64,000 bases of DNA, from contig NC_134137.1 in assembly GCF_033958435.1 (NCBI RefSeq), forward strand, positions 173,613,501 to 173,677,500, given 5' to 3'. The stretch comes from Carettochelys insculpta (lineage: Eukaryota > Chordata > Testudines > Carettochelyidae). Shown piece by piece: positions 1 through 12,777 of this stretch. The notes beneath the pieces were generated by a model. It did no database searches. It was given only the letters and a program-made list of their open reading frames with translations, and was not told where the DNA came from. Position 1 is the stretch's first letter; each line of letters begins with the position of its first letter. A program made the position numbers and the translations under genes.

Positions 1-28
1 GCATTTTGGCTGGGGGTTAACTGAGATC

Positions 29-650
29 AGCATTTCTCAAATGTGCCCATCATGCCCACATGCGGCTACCAGGGCTTTTCTTGTCGCCACAGCCTCCGGG
101 GCAATGATTGGGAGAGGAGGCAAAGCAGCAGCCTCTCCTTGTTCTTCATCCACCAGCAGGGCTTGGGCACTACCCTCCTTCCCCATACCCACTTAGCTTT
201 ATACAACCAAAGGGTGGAGGAGCAGGAAGCCAGGGAGCTCTCCAGCTTCCTGGAGTCAGTAGTGTCAGGTTTCAGCACTGAAGTGGCCAACACCATGCTT
301 CAGCTGTGGGGCTCCTGCCATGCAGCCATGGGCTTTCTCCCCACTTCAGGCCTTCAGGCTTTCTCCAAGACCCAATCCCTGGGCACAAGGCTTCAGGCTC
401 TGTCCCCCAGGCACATGGCAACAGGCTCCAACTCCAGGCTCAGCAGCCTTTCCTCATCACTCTGTGTCCCTGTCTTCTCTGGCCTAGGGTTTCAGCCACA
501 CTGTACTGGGCTCTGGCCCTGTGATAATCCCCCCACTACTCCAGTCTTTGTTGCCCCTTCTGACTTCAGCCTTCGGCCATGTGATGCTTGTGTGCCGCTG
601 GCCCCACTGTCTCCATACCCACTTCCCCATTCAGGGTTTAATTTGTCCTG
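29..650. mobile_element. Probable GC-rich hAT-like repeat at the window start
   Basis: CAGCATTTCTCAAATGTGCC followed by CCACATGCGGCTACCAGGGC resembles a hAT-type repeat body known from turtles. The right end is uncertain. The 207-residue ORF across it is Ser/Leu/Pro-rich with no domain. Confidence 0.35.
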
Positions 651-692
651 GGCTTGCCAGGGCTGAATAAGTCTGTTGTGAATGTGATATCT

Positions 693-856
693 AGAATCAT
701 AGAATCCTAGGGCTGGAAGGGACCTGAGGAGGTCATCAAGTCGAGCCCTCAGCCCAAAGTAGGATCAACTCTAACTAAATCATCCTAGCCAGGACTTCGT
801 CAAGCTGGGACTTAAAAACCTCTAGGGATGGAGATTCCACTACCTCCCTAGGTAAA
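693..856 (-). mobile_element. CR1 3'-end fragment
   Basis: It begins with the inverted CR1 terminal repeat (aatcatagaatc) and runs through CTAGGGCTGGAAGGGACCT and the following conserved CR1 3' region, on the minus strand. Confidence 0.85.
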
Positions 857-865
857 TATCTAGGT

Positions 866-3700
866 AATATTTGTGCATTTGCTAATATCACTTTTTACAA
901 CAAACGTAGTAGCTATTGGAAGGTTGTGGAAAAGTAATATAAACAAGTATCACTTTTCATAGCAGCAAACTTCCTACACTTAAGTCTAAAATAAAAAAAA
1001 GACAAAGAAACAAAAACGACAAGAACGTGCAAAGCACCTTATTTGAGTTTCTATTCTCTTTATAGCCTGTAAAGAACAGACACACCTGTATCTTATTTTT
1101 ATTGAGGCTGCAGAAAACCCATACATAAATAAATTACAATGATTTGGACGTGTGTGTACCTATTTTTTCCTAAAGTTAATTAAGTATTTTAGGAGAAGTT
1201 GACAGCATTACTTGTAAATTTGAGAATCCCTGGACCCTTGCTGTCCTATCTAAGCCACTGGTTCTACAGCCAAGCAGACATTTGCTTATGTTGCAATTCA
1301 AGCCTCTTCTGCTAGTGTGTTGTGCTGATTAAAACTGTTATATATAAAAAGCACTGTCAAAAAACTCATGTTTGAGAAAAAAAACTTGGAGTTATGAAAA
1401 GTGTTGATGGCTGTATAAAGTTGTGGCACATTTTACCTAAATTTACTAACAACCTTTTTTGTTTTGTTTTTTAAAAATTCTAATATATGTTAGAACCATA
1501 TCACGCTGAACAGAGATCTCTAGTACAAAAATGTTTGAGGTTTGTTTTTCTCTTTCATTTTTCCTAGAAATAGGTTTTCATCTTTGTATGTATTTCTACA
1601 AATTAAAGTTTGGCTGGGAGGTGTAAGTTCATCCCATGGCAGTAAGTGAAAGGTGTATATGGCATGAGTGTTTAGTTAGTTTCTTTCACTTCTCCAGAGC
1701 CATGGTGTCCGACACACTAACCACATATTTTTGGCTGGTTGAGTGTGGCTATGTAGCTTGAACAATAAGTATATTTCCAGAATAACATGGCTAGTTCACT
1801 ATAGCAGTAGTCAGGTTAGTTGCTACTCCTTCACAACTAGTTGGATAACACTTTTCCAGAGCCTAGCTGATAGTGCCTCAGAGTGTTTCTGCAATATAAA
1901 TAATGGCTTCATCCCTTAAATGACTTTCATATTTGATGGGTTTTGAGGCAAAAGCACTAGAATACATTTCCGGGGGGCAGGCTAGGTGCTATTGCCATAT
2001 GCTTTCAAGATCAACTTCTTACTGAAGTTTGTTGTTTGTGAATGTCTCATTTTTAAGAGCCAAACGTTGACATAGTGTTGATGTGTTATCTGGTTTACAA
2101 CAAAGGGAACCTTACTAAGACAGGTTTTATGAGGACCAATGAAATGGCTTCTTTCCTCTAGACGTTAGCCAGGCCATAGAACAGTGATGGGGAGCCAAGG
2201 GTAGTGAGTGGGTCACATGAGTGGCCCTCCTTCATCTCAGTGGGATGCAGGATTGTCATAAACAAGACAATCTCCCAGGATAGGGTAGTTTTGCTAACTG
2301 CACTTATGTACCTAGAATTTGTGAGGTGTACTAACTGAACCATAGCAGTGCTTTGATTGGATGCAGAGGGAGAGCACAGGTCTCACAATCAATAGTGTGC
2401 AATCAGCACACACCTCACTTCATGTGCCCTTGCTTTACGTGCATGTTGCTTTAGTAACCCCGGAAGGAAAAAACTACATGGCTGGAAACCAGTGGAGTCA
2501 GGCAGCCCTGCACGCAGGCACCAGTAAACAAAATGTCTCGCGGGCCGAACAAAAAACCCAATGGGCCGCCTGAGGGTGTGGGCTGCAGGTTGCTTACCAC
2601 TGTCATAGGAGCGTGGGAAGAGCTGTGTGTGAATGGAACCAGAACGGGCATGGTGGAGAAGGAAATGCTTATATCTGTATGATCATATAATGAATGTTTG
2701 CATACCAGTCCTTTGTTTGATCTATTGTAATCAGATCAAAAGAGAGACCTTGCAATAACTTTCATCCAATCCCAAAACACTAAAAGGCACTTCATCTCAG
2801 GAGAACAAAAAGCAAAAAATATTGAAGTTCCTTGACCTGGACGCTTTGAAGAGATTATAAACTCAAAAAGTACTGGATTTTTAAAAAATAAGTTTCAGCT
2901 AAATTTTTCAGAGCACACAACATTGAAACTGGTCTCCTTGTATTAATATGCTGCAGATATCACATTTATCACAGTATTTTGTCACGAAATCATGTGGGTA
3001 GTTAGCATAAATGAGTAATATGAATGGATGGCATGAGTGAATTAACAGTAAGTGGGCTGAAGAGACCCCAGCCTGCGTCAGTGCCCCAGTGGACTGTGGA
3101 CTTCTTCATCACTAAGGGTCAGAGCCAGAGCCCCAGCGATCATGGATTTGTTAACCACTTTGAGAACAGAACTGTATGCTGAAAAAAGCAAAATTACACA
3201 AAGAAGGCCAGCTCCCAGGTACAAATTTAACAATGAAGAAACAAACACCAAGAACACTCTGTTGCTCATCATTTGTGGCTAAGGCAAGCAGAACTGGGGT
3301 GATGCAAGCAGGATGTTCCCAAGCTGGTAATGAGCAAGCACCCCACCTTGATTGAGGGTTCTGAGCCGCACCCCACCTGGATTGAGAGGTACAACCAATG
3401 AAATAACATCGCTTCTAGACTGCCTTTGACCAAGAAGATAAACATTACATCAATTTGCCATGCAAGCCAGAATCCATCAATTTGTCATAATGGGGTCACA
3501 TGCACATTGGACTCTCACCTCAATTAACTAACCAACATTACGTGGGGTCTGGCCAGCCCTAGCGGGTGAACGAGTGTATGTTTGAATGGGTTTATGCCCC
3601 TTTGATGCTCATAATTATCTCAGGCAAGACACTTAACATCACCCACGCCTCAACCCCATCCTTCAGTCCCTTGTTCTTGATTTGTCAGTTTTTATTGCAA
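866..3700. other. Intergenic DNA without a recognised gene
   Basis: Mostly AT-rich unique sequence with no convincing ORF. A possible degraded hAT-like repeat lies around 2184-2613 (GGGCCGCCTGAGGGTGTGGG near its right end), but its ends do not pair clearly. Confidence 0.5.
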
Positions 3701-3724
3701 ATTTTTTTTTACGTCTGGACTTAT

Positions 3725-3883
3725 AGATGTCAGTCTGTACTGGAAATGCGACTGATCTGATGAAGTGGGTCTATCCCACGAAAGTTCATCACTGAATAAA
3801 TAATTTTTGTTAGTCTTTAAAGTACTATATTTCTGCTGTTTTCTTTTGTTAGATTACAGACCAACACAGCTACCTGTTACTGG
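3725..3883 (-). mobile_element. SINE copy, partial (hairpin family)
   Basis: The loop (GTCAGTCTGTACTGGAAATG) and one arm match the copy at 5791-5999. The inverted head (ACCAACACAGCTACCTGTTA) is at the right end. The opposite arm is missing. Confidence 0.7.
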
Positions 3884-4763
3884 GTTTGAGTGTGCATGTA
3901 CTTCATTCGGTTAAGAATGAGACTGTCTAAATTGGGATAGAAAATCATATTAACCATTTATGATACATAACAATTAGAAAGCAAATCAAAAAATAAACTA
4001 TATAATTTAAACATGGGTTTTTAAACTGTCACTACAGATGCATGCAATAAAATAATTTTCCTGTAGAAATTAATTGTTCTCTGAGTTCTCATCTCGAACC
4101 TGCTGCCAGCCTGATCAATTGTGCAGCAGCACCCGTTTTGTGACTATTTCTTTGCTAATATTTTCAATAAACTTCCCCTCAAAAAGCAACGTACTCAGGT
4201 TTAGATGCAATGTATGGAATTGTGGCCCAACGTATGTCTTTTTGGAGAGGTTGGGGGTGGAAGATCTTGAAAAGTGAGCTGATCTTGGAGAACTAGTGAG
4301 AGCTGCAGCTTCACTACTGCTCTCCCTGTGAAAACACATCCTATGCACTGTTGTTCTGCTCAGGAAGTTGTGCCAGGATTGGGCTGCTTCTAGGTTTTTT
4401 CCCCAGTTTGTCTAGGAAGCACTAGATACCTTTATCCAATCATCCTGTGACTTAGGATTCCTGGTGCTCTCTGTTTTCCAACTCCCAGTGGTTGGGGCTG
4501 CCAGGACTACAAAACTGGTGGTGTTATATGACATGTAAGATTGCAGTGCCTTTCAAATTTGGCCAAGGAAGGATCTGAAATGCTCATGTGCCCCTGCCAA
4601 GCCACAGGTTCTCTAGCTCCACCCACCACCAGAAAGCTCCTCAGACATGGCTGTGCTTGTAGCCCTCCCAGAGCTGTACTACACAAGCAGCAGGGCTTGA
4701 CTGTGAATGATGCTCAGCACACTGGCTCCAGTTCAGCAACTCATTGAAGTACATGCTTAACTT

Positions 4764-4899
4764 TCATAGGATCCTAGGGCTGGAAGGGACCCCAGGAGGT
4801 CACTGAGTCCAGCCCCCTGCCTGAAGCAGGATCAACCCCAACTAAGTCATCCCAGCCAGGACTTTTTCAAACCAGGATTTAAAAACCTCTAGGGATGGA
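4764..4899 (-). mobile_element. CR1 3'-end fragment
   Basis: It has the same core as the 693-856 fragment (CCTAGGGCTGGAAGGGACC, then AAAAACCTCTAGGGATGGA). The two copies align over about 135 bases and belong to one subfamily. Confidence 0.85.
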
Positions 4900-5193
4900 G
4901 CACTGAAGTCCAGAAGAATTACTTATGTCCTCAGAGTTAAGAATGTGCTTAACTACTCTGTTGGCTGTGGACCAGTGTGCTCAGCACCTTGCAGGATCAA
5001 ACCCAAAATGCACCCATCCACTTCATGTGCACTCTTCCTACAGCCTGTTCTCCTCTCTCTGTTGCCCTGAACTGCAATAGTTCTGCTGTGCTTCATGCCC
5101 TTAACTTCCCAGCAGAAAGGTGGTGGCTTTTGGCTTTAGTTTCTTTTTGAATGTTCACAAGACTGAGCTTTTCTCAAAGAGAGGGAAATAATT

Positions 5194-5770
5194 CAGGTGA
5201 CCATCTGTCCTGTATTTTGGGTGCCAAAAAGGCAACCCTGCTTATTTTTAAAAAGGGGCTAATTGTCCCGTATTTGGCCCGCCTACCAGCTGACCTTTTC
5301 CGTCGCCAGCTGTGCAGGCACTGCTGCTGGCCGGAGAGCACATACTGTGTGTGAGTACCAGCTCTCCAGCCGCAGGAAGAGGGAGCCAGCACAGGGCCCT
5401 AAAAGGTTGGAGCTCTTTCTCACCTGCCTGAGGCTTGAGGAAGCAGGGGAAGGGCTAATGGCTGCTGCCTCCTTGCCATCTCCTTGAGGTTCAGGGAAGC
5501 TGGGAGCACGGGCACTGCTCTGCCTCTTTCCCAGCTGCACGAGGTGCCGGGAGCAGGGAGCCCACCTGCGCAGCTGCCGCCCTGGTCCCAGCTCCCCATG
5601 CTTTGGGGGAGCTGGGAGAAGCACAAGCATCACTGTTGCTTCCTTTCTGGCTCTCCGAGGCGTGGGGCAGCCACAGAGGCAGCCCTTGGCAACTGCAGCT
5701 GGAGAGCTGTTTCGCCCCACCCCATATATTCCTGTACCATATTTGGGACAGGGAGATACAGTCACCCTAC
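5194..5770. mobile_element. hAT-like non-autonomous DNA transposon (GGTGACC family)
   Basis: The termini CAGGTGACCATCTGTCC and (inverted) GTAGGGTGACTGTATCTCCC pair as TIRs. Flanks AAATAAT(T/G) form a target duplication. The GC-rich centre produces long spurious ORFs. Same family as 26166-26939. Confidence 0.68.
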
Positions 5771-5790
5771 AAATAATGGATGTAAAAGTA

Positions 5791-5999
5791 ACACGTGGCT
5801 GTGTTAGTTTATACTCCAGCAAAACAAAACAGCAGAAATGTAGCACTTTGAAGACTAACAATGATTTATTTGGTGATGATAAATGTCAGTCTGTACTGGA
5901 AATGAGATTGATCTGATGAAGTGGGCCTGTCCCATGAAAGGTCATCACTGAATAAATCATTTTGTTAGTCCTTAAAGCACTACTTTTCTGCTGTTTTGT
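5791..5999 (+). mobile_element. Hairpin SINE: two inverted body arms, 14-bp TSD
   Basis: The head (GTGGCTGTGTTAGTTTATAC) and left arm (AACAGCAGAAATGTAGCAC through TTTATTTGGTGATG) are followed by a loop and the inverted arm (CATCACTGAATAAATCA through TTCTGCTGTTTTGTT). The unit is flanked by the direct repeat TGGATGTAAAAGTA at 5777-5790 and 6000-6013. Confidence 0.8.
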
Positions 6000-6182
6000 T
6001 GGATGTAAAAGTAGCCATTCTTCTTCAAAAGAATTTTATCAGCTGATTACAAAGGGAGACATCTGAACTGGAATTCATTTACAAATTTATCACCAACTTA
6101 GACTTAAATAAAGATCTTAACTGGTTAATGCCTTACAAAGGCAATTTCCTGACCTTTGCTATTTGCATTTTAACATCACATG

Positions 6183-6391
6183 TTTTTTTCTGATTTGTCA
6201 ACCTTGATTACTTTTTTGGTTCTCTATGCTTTAAATATTAAGTCTGTTCTGGTCTGGCTATGGTCTGAAGAAGTGGGTCTGTCCTACAAAAGCTCACCTA
6301 ATAAATTATTTTGTTAGTCTTTAAAGTGCTACTTGGCTGCTTTTTTGTTTTGATAGTATATAGACTAGCATGACTTTCTCTCTGTTACTAA
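6183..6391 (-). mobile_element. SINE, non-palindromic full form with perfect 13-bp TSD
   Basis: On the minus strand: head (AGTAACAGAGAGAAAGTCAT), A-rich spacer, body (AAAGACTAACAAAATAATTT), a private 3' tail, and terminal AAAAAAA. The flanking repeat TTAACATCACATG lies at 6170-6182 and 6392-6404. This is the ordinary retroposed form of the family that also gives the hairpin copies. Confidence 0.82.
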
Positions 6392-6524
6392 TTAACATCA
6401 CATGCTATGAATGAGAGACATCCAGCCTCACTTAATCTGCTTCGTTTACAACTGTTCCTACATTGACAAGTAACTTAGTTTATATTTTGCTGCTACATAT
6501 ACTGTGGATCCTGTTATTTCCACT

Positions 6525-6617
6525 CCAACTCATCTGACGTGGGTTTTACCAACAAAAGCACATGACTTAATAAATTTTAGTCTCTATGATGCCACAGGAC
6601 TGCTTGCTGTTTCCAAT
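6525..6617 (-). mobile_element. SINE arm fragment (hairpin family)
   Basis: The body reads ACGTGGGTTTTACCAACAAA, CATGACTTAATAAATTTTAG and GCCACAGGACTGCTTGCTG. Only one arm is present. Confidence 0.6.
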
Positions 6618-6619
6618 GC

Positions 6620-8430
6620 AAGTAAATTTGAGATTGTAGAAAGATAAGGAAATGACGCATGCTCATTTTGTCACATTCTGGGAAGGGCAGCGTGTTTCAG
6701 AGCTGTTATATATACTCTTTTTGTGGTTGCTCTAAGAAGAGGACACTTGAGAGATGTTTGGTCTTTCTCCCTCATTCTCTCCACACCCTACATGTTTAAG
6801 ACCCTGTTCAGATCTTTCAAAGGAATGGCTGTTTCCAACTGTAGAGAGAAAAGGGTGAGTGAGTGTGTCTTTTATTGGACCAAATTCTGTTGGTCAGAGA
6901 GAGACTTTTGAACTATACAGAATTATTCTTCAGGGCTGAGAAAGTAAGAGTGTCATAGCTAAATACAGGATCAAAAAGAGTATGATATCCTAAACTATCT
7001 GTTCGATCTTGTATATAGCTGTTTTCTGGTATGCGTGAAGAAGATTTGATTAGTCAATTTTCCCCTAATGCTTCAGGCTTTACTCAGGCAAAACAAACAT
7101 CTTTGTACATATGCAAGTTAGAACTATTTAACTTGAGTAATCAAAATTAAAAATGAGAAACTTGCTCCTAAGGGAAAATGTATCTTATTTTCATTCACTC
7201 TCCTCCCCACAGTTTCCCATGCAGTACACACACATCTCAACATGAAATAAATTTTCCTGTAGGCAAAATTTATTTGTGTGGTTAGCTAACTGAGCAAAAT
7301 GGGTTAAACAGGTGACAGTTTCCAGAAACAGGGAGATATATAATTGTGCTTCTGGCAGAAAAGTTTCTACAAGCATGCTGTATTTATTTCTCTTGCATTA
7401 GAGGAATCCTATCATACTCAAAGATGTCTGGTTGGCAAATGGACAGCTACTATTTTTATTTTATAGCACATTAAATTACCTTCCTATTTAACATTCTGTT
7501 CTCTAATCATAGTCAGTACACCAAATCAGAAAAGGACATCAACCACAAGCACAAAGATTTCAGCAGAATGAACATGGCCTAAAAATTAATTAACTGAAGT
7601 TTGCAACAACCTAAATTCTGTCTGATTATTGTGCATCCTGGCTTACTGCTCAGGCAACCATCACCCTATACAGCAAAATTAATCAAACGTGGTTTTTAAT
7701 CCAGCTACAAATAAAGGCCCAGTCTTATAAACCTATTCAGACCTTTAAACAGAGGTATATAAGTATACGCAGGATTAGGGCCAAAGAGTGTTGACATTCA
7801 CAACTTTTATTTTATTTTTAAGGTAGGACTGCAACACGAGCCACATATTCAGTGCCGCCATCCAGTGCAACAGTGCTGCAGAACATGCCCCAAGGAACCA
7901 ATATCAGATGAGTTAAAATGGAGCAAAGTACACATAAAAAGTAAGAAGAGGCAGAAAAGTCCCATTTTGTTTAGAGATTCCCTTTTCTATCACCTAGAGT
8001 AAGGGATGGGAGGAAAGCTTTAATCTAAACTTTTTTTCTGTTGGCCTGCATCCAAAAAGTTCCCCAAAGAGAGACCAGTTAATTTATTTTGTAAATCAAG
8101 CTATGACATACCAGGGTACAATCCAGAGTAATGAGTTTCATACCTGCCCAACAACCTTGGGTGCCTTACAAAGCCTAGCTGAAATAGCTTACACACAGCC
8201 TTCCAGGGTAAAAGCCACACCCCTATCTGTGATCACGCCATATCTGATATTTCAATATTCATCCTCAAAGGATACCTCCACAACTCCTTCAAAAGGGGAG
8301 CCTAGGAACTTAAATTTGTAAATCTGATAGACAGCAAAAACCATGGACTTAAGAGACAGTGGTTTTATGGCTCTTTACAACAATCTTTAACATGTGACTC
8401 TGCTGGCTACCCTGAAATGCCCACATCAAT
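6620..8430. other. Intergenic DNA without a recognised gene
   Basis: AT-rich, with no exon-like block, CpG island or clear repeat seen. 8860-9830 is similar. Confidence 0.5.
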
Positions 8431-8436
8431 CTCCTT

Positions 8437-8852
8437 ATGCAGTAGGCCCCCGACTTACACAGAGGTTGTGTTCTTGCACAACCCCGTGTAAGTGAAATTG
8501 TGCATAACTCAGGGGAGCCAGGAAACTGAGCAGTGCAGCAGCACTGGTCACTTTTCCAGCTCCTGTAGGCTGCTGCCCCGGACAGAGGCTGTGAAACTGC
8601 AACTGTCATGCATGGTAGCCTGATTCTCACCACCTCTGAGGAAGGGGCAGGGGCTGCCTGCCACTCACAGGAGCTGGGAAACTGACCAGCACTGCTGCGC
8701 TGGTCAGTTTCCTGGCAACCCTGAATGGTGGGCAGCTGGGAGCCAGCTGCCAGCTCCCCGCCACTCTGAGTCTTCTTAACCTTCAGAGTCTCGTTAACTG
8801 AGATGCGCACTCAAGTTGCGCTAATATCTCCGTTCTCTGCTGTACATCACAA
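8437..8852. mobile_element. Probable DNA element (CAGTAGGCCCCCGACTTAC end)
   Basis: The start CAGTAGGCCCCCGACTTACA resembles Tigger-type termini. The right end reads reversed CAGCAGAGAACGGAGATAT. The interior is GC-rich and produces a spurious 153-residue ORF on the minus strand. Confidence 0.45.
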
Positions 8853-9934
8853 TATAACCCCCCTTGTCCACTTCATATAATAGCCTACCACATGCATTAA
8901 CCCCGTATGCTTAAAAATTGTCTGTTCCAACCTGTATTTAACTCATACACACTGATTTCCTTCCCCAGAACTGAAGAGCTCTGTGTAGCTTGAAAGCTTG
9001 TAGCTGCCAACAGAGGAAGTTGGTACTAGAAAAGACATTTTCACCTATCTTTCTCCTTTTCTTTTGTTCCATGCAATGCCCCATTTGGCCTTAACAAAAT
9101 TCTGTTGAAAACAGACAAGACCAAAGATGTAGAATGGGAAAATAAAAGTCACAAAACAGCAGGCTACAGCAAAAGAGCATGATATCAACGTCTCAAATTT
9201 GTTATGTATTGTGACAGCATCAGCTACAGACTCCAAGTCAGGAAAGGGGACTTTTGTACCAGAATTATGCAGTCACCCAGTAAAGTATAGAGCTTCCCCC
9301 AAGTTATTTATAATCTAAAACCCCAATCCTGCAAAGATTAAGTGTGTTTAACTAAGGATGAGACATCCTATAAACCCCCAATCCTGTGTATGCTTAACTT
9401 CATCAATAGTTTTTAAGAGGTTGAGTTGTCCCACCGACTTCAGCAAATAAAGTTAAAAATTATTTATAGTTCTGGAGCCTCAGTCACCCTCACTGATTCA
9501 GCATATAACTGGCTTCCTAGACTGGGCAACACAACTGATCCAGGCCTAAACAATGCTGCCCATGTCACTGCTTTTTCTTTTGGAAAAAGCAGATTCTTAC
9601 CCAGATGAACTTGCTGCTCCATGACCCCACCTACCACGGGAACACTGCAGCCACACACTCCCGGTTACCACAGGAACTTTCTAGATGGCTGTAGGCCGGA
9701 CTGCAGAGGACATTTCACACAAGTCACGCATCACCTCAGCGCCGCTAAATTACAAATCCCGCCACGCACAATAGACACATCTTACACCACGTCAACCCAC
9801 GCAGCCTGTTCAGGCCGCGCAGTGTTCTCTGGGGCTCTGTCTACACTAGGGAACGCTGGGCTGGGGGCAAGGGAGGACCAGGAGAGGCAAGGCCCCTGCC
9901 TCGGGGTGTTTTACACCGAGCCACACATAATACT

Positions 9935-10660
9935 GGTGGGGGGGGGCGGCTCCGGGAAGACTCGCGGGACCGGAACCCAGCACTAGCCGTGGCGAGGTAC
10001 CAAACATACCCCCTGCTTTCCACATTTCATGCTGGGGTGGGGCCCGCTGGATCCCTCCGTGACTCCGCCCACCTCTGGCGCCCGAGGGAGGGGGCGGGGC
10101 CGGGGCCGAGGAGCGCCGAGTTAATGCGTTGGCGGCGGTTGGGCGTAACGCTCGCTGAGGGGACGAGGCGCTGGTGTGAGGAGCTGTCCCCGATTGGCTC
10201 AGAAACGGGGCCCTCTGAGCGCGAGGCCGGTATCCCTGCCCGAGCCGTGACACGTCCGTGCCGGGGAGGCGGGAGGCCTGGGCCAGAGCGGCTGAGGCGC
10301 GCGGGCGTCGGTCTCGTCCCGGGCTCTGCGTGCTCGGCCGCTGCTTTCCCTTCTCCAGCTATAAGTGCCCGCCGTGAGGGCGGGTAGTGGCGCTGACCGC
10401 TGTCACGGGCTTGGGGGTAAGGCCCGCACGCGCCTTGAGAACCGCACTTGGAGGCGGCCCAGCGCTGGCCTATGGCACGTCGACACTTAAGGGGAACGGC
10501 GACAGGTGCTACGCAGTTTTATTTGCGCCAGTTGCGTGCTGAGCCGACTTGGCAGCCCTCGACATTGGTCCCTGCCCTCATTGCAGGGGGCCGACCGATG
10601 CGCTCTCCCCGCCGGCGTTTCTTAATCGTTGCGGCTCGCAGGGACTTCCAGGGTCGACAT
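9935..10660 (+). promoter_or_regulatory. HINFP-like: CpG-island promoter and probable non-coding first exon of the HINFP-like gene
   Basis: This is the only dense CpG stretch in the first 40 kb. It holds a GC box (GGGGCGGGGC, 10091-10100) and an inverted CCAAT box (ATTGG, 10193-10197), with no TATA box seen. A good splice donor (GGGG|gtaagg, GT at 10417) could end a 5'UTR exon joined to an acceptor just before the ATG at 12778. ORFs across it are GC-driven and not convincing. Exon limits and start site are inferred. Confidence 0.65.
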
Positions 10661-11685
10661 TGATTCCCACAGGGTTCCACTTCAGGCACATAGGAAACAG
10701 CGCCCCGGAAGATTGAACCTAAACGTTTGGTCTTGTGCAGCTAGTGTAGACCCAGCTTCCCTCTATTCTGCAGGGGTTTTCCGAAATAACTTATTCTGAC
10801 GGTCTAGATAAGTGATCTCTGAACAGAGCATTCACATCTCAAGAGCATTTTGAAATTGAACGTTCATGCTTGAGAGCCCAGTTTCAAGAGCAATGATGGG
10901 ACACTACCCTAGAAGCCAGTTAAGTCGTAATTATCGCTGCTTAGTACACACTGAGGCTTCATCTATAATGACTCTCAGCTGCTTAGGTTTGATCATTCCA
11001 GGGTCAATGTCAACCCTGGAACAACTCCTCACAAGCTGCAAGGCTTAAGCAAGGTTGATGGGAGGAGTAAGGACAGCTGGGGAAGTCAGTGGCTGCTACA
11101 CGATTTTTGCTATTCAATTGGCGTACCAAAAATCACGTAGCAGCCATCAACCTTCCCGGTAAGGGTAGATGTCGCCTGAGTCAATTTTGAAATTGAAAAG
11201 TGTTGGGGGTTGGAGAAAGCCATTCATTTTGGAGGAGCTATACTGTTGAGTATAATGCCCTGTTATTCTGGAATAACAGGCTTTGCAGTGTGGACTCGTG
11301 GGGTTTTTTTTCTGGAAAAAATGTAGTTTTCTGGGAGGAAAAAGAAAGCCCTCCACCTCCAGGTGACCCCGAGCTTCTGCTGTGGCAGTGGCTGGAGCTC
11401 TGGCCCTTTTAAACTGCTGGGTCTGGGGGCAATTGCAGCCTTTGCTCCCCCACCTGCCCCAGTTGGCATGGAATAGGGGTTATGTGCAGGGCAAAGGAAA
11501 ATATGGGACTTGTGATTCAAATGCCCTGAGCTGCAGGGACCCTCAGGGAATGCTGGGCTGGTTCTTGCAGCCTGCCTGGGTAGCAGATCTTGCTGTGTCC
11601 AGCCTAGTTGCAAATGTCTCATTTTCCTGGGGGAAATCACACACACATGCCCTGACAGCAAGCTGGCAGAGGCTCGGTTTAAATT

Positions 11686-11703
11686 AAAAAAAAAAAAAAA
11701 AAA
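11686..11703. repeat. A18 homopolymer
   Basis: Eighteen consecutive A, possibly the tail of an unrecognised retroposed sequence on the + strand. Confidence 0.85.
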
Positions 11704-12777
11704 GGCTCATTATCCTTCCAAAGGTGAATTTGGTTCTTTTTGTTAATTATTCCAAAACTGTGTGACATTAATTCAGTGTTTGCAAATGATAGAGTGTGTG
11801 TGCATAGGGTCTATGCTACAGATCAGAGTCTGCGAAGCTGGAAAGTGTCGTCATTGGTACCAGCTGAGAAGTTACAATTTGTTAGAACCACTTTTTACAG
11901 TATAGCACTGTCAGGTATGTCAGTAGTTTTAGAGTAAGGTGGTGAATTAATCCGTCTTTCTTTTAGTGTACTTTCTGAGGTCGAAGTCCAGAAATATCAA
12001 CAGTGAACGCTCTGAGTATCTCTTGATTTTCATGATGTAGATATAAGAAAAGAAAAAGATTTAGGGCCCATTTCTGCACACATCTGCTTAATGCCTAAGC
12101 CAGATATACGCTAGGGCATAAAATCAAATTAAGATATGCAACTCAAGCTACATTAATTGCGTAGCTGGATTCATCATACCTTGATTCGATCTTTGGTTCT
12201 GTCCCCACAGTTGGAGGTCTATGAGAGCATTTTCCCCCACATCAACTTCCATTACTCCTCACAGCTGTGGTCAACGGGAATGCCCTTAATGTTCAATTTA
12301 GTGCGTCCCTAGTAGGCACACTAAATCAAAACCTGAAAGACCCACCTTTGGAGTGATGATCCACACAAGTAGGATGCGCTCTTAGACTTCGCACTAGGTA
12401 TTATATTGATTTGGGGTGTGGGCTTGTTTACCAATATGTAGTTACACTAGTACAACCCCATAGTAGGAACAAATTTATGTGGGTATACAAGTGCTTATAT
12501 CAGTATAGTTCAGTCCCTCTCCTGAACAGGAATAGGCTATGTTAGTAGCTTTATTTCAGTGTAACTGTCCTCAATATGTGTGTACTGCATGAGGTATATC
12601 AGTATTGGTGAGTGTGTGCTAGACAGGGCCATAGGGTGTGACACACATCCACCCCAGGTATAAAAAGCTACATATCATAAGTGTGTGGGGGGGGGCTCAG
12701 TTACATGATGTTTGTTTTCAAAAGAGGAAAATGTATAAAAGTAATAAACTTTTCTGCACTTTAAAGGATTTTAAGCA

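Noticed and set aside
43..666. 207-residue ORF on the + strand at the window start
   Set aside because: Ser/Leu/Pro-rich with no domain, lying in a GC-rich hAT-like repeat. Shorter ORFs overlap it in other frames, as expected from composition.
5283..5861. 192-residue ORF, minus strand
   Set aside because: It spans the GC-rich centre of a hAT-like element (5194-5770) and its flank. No domain is present and several frames are open there.
9989..10663. ORFs of 132 and 71 residues in the CpG island
   Set aside because: Open frames are expected in GC-rich promoter DNA. The HINFP-like frame starts at 12778 after an in-frame stop and needs no upstream coding exon.
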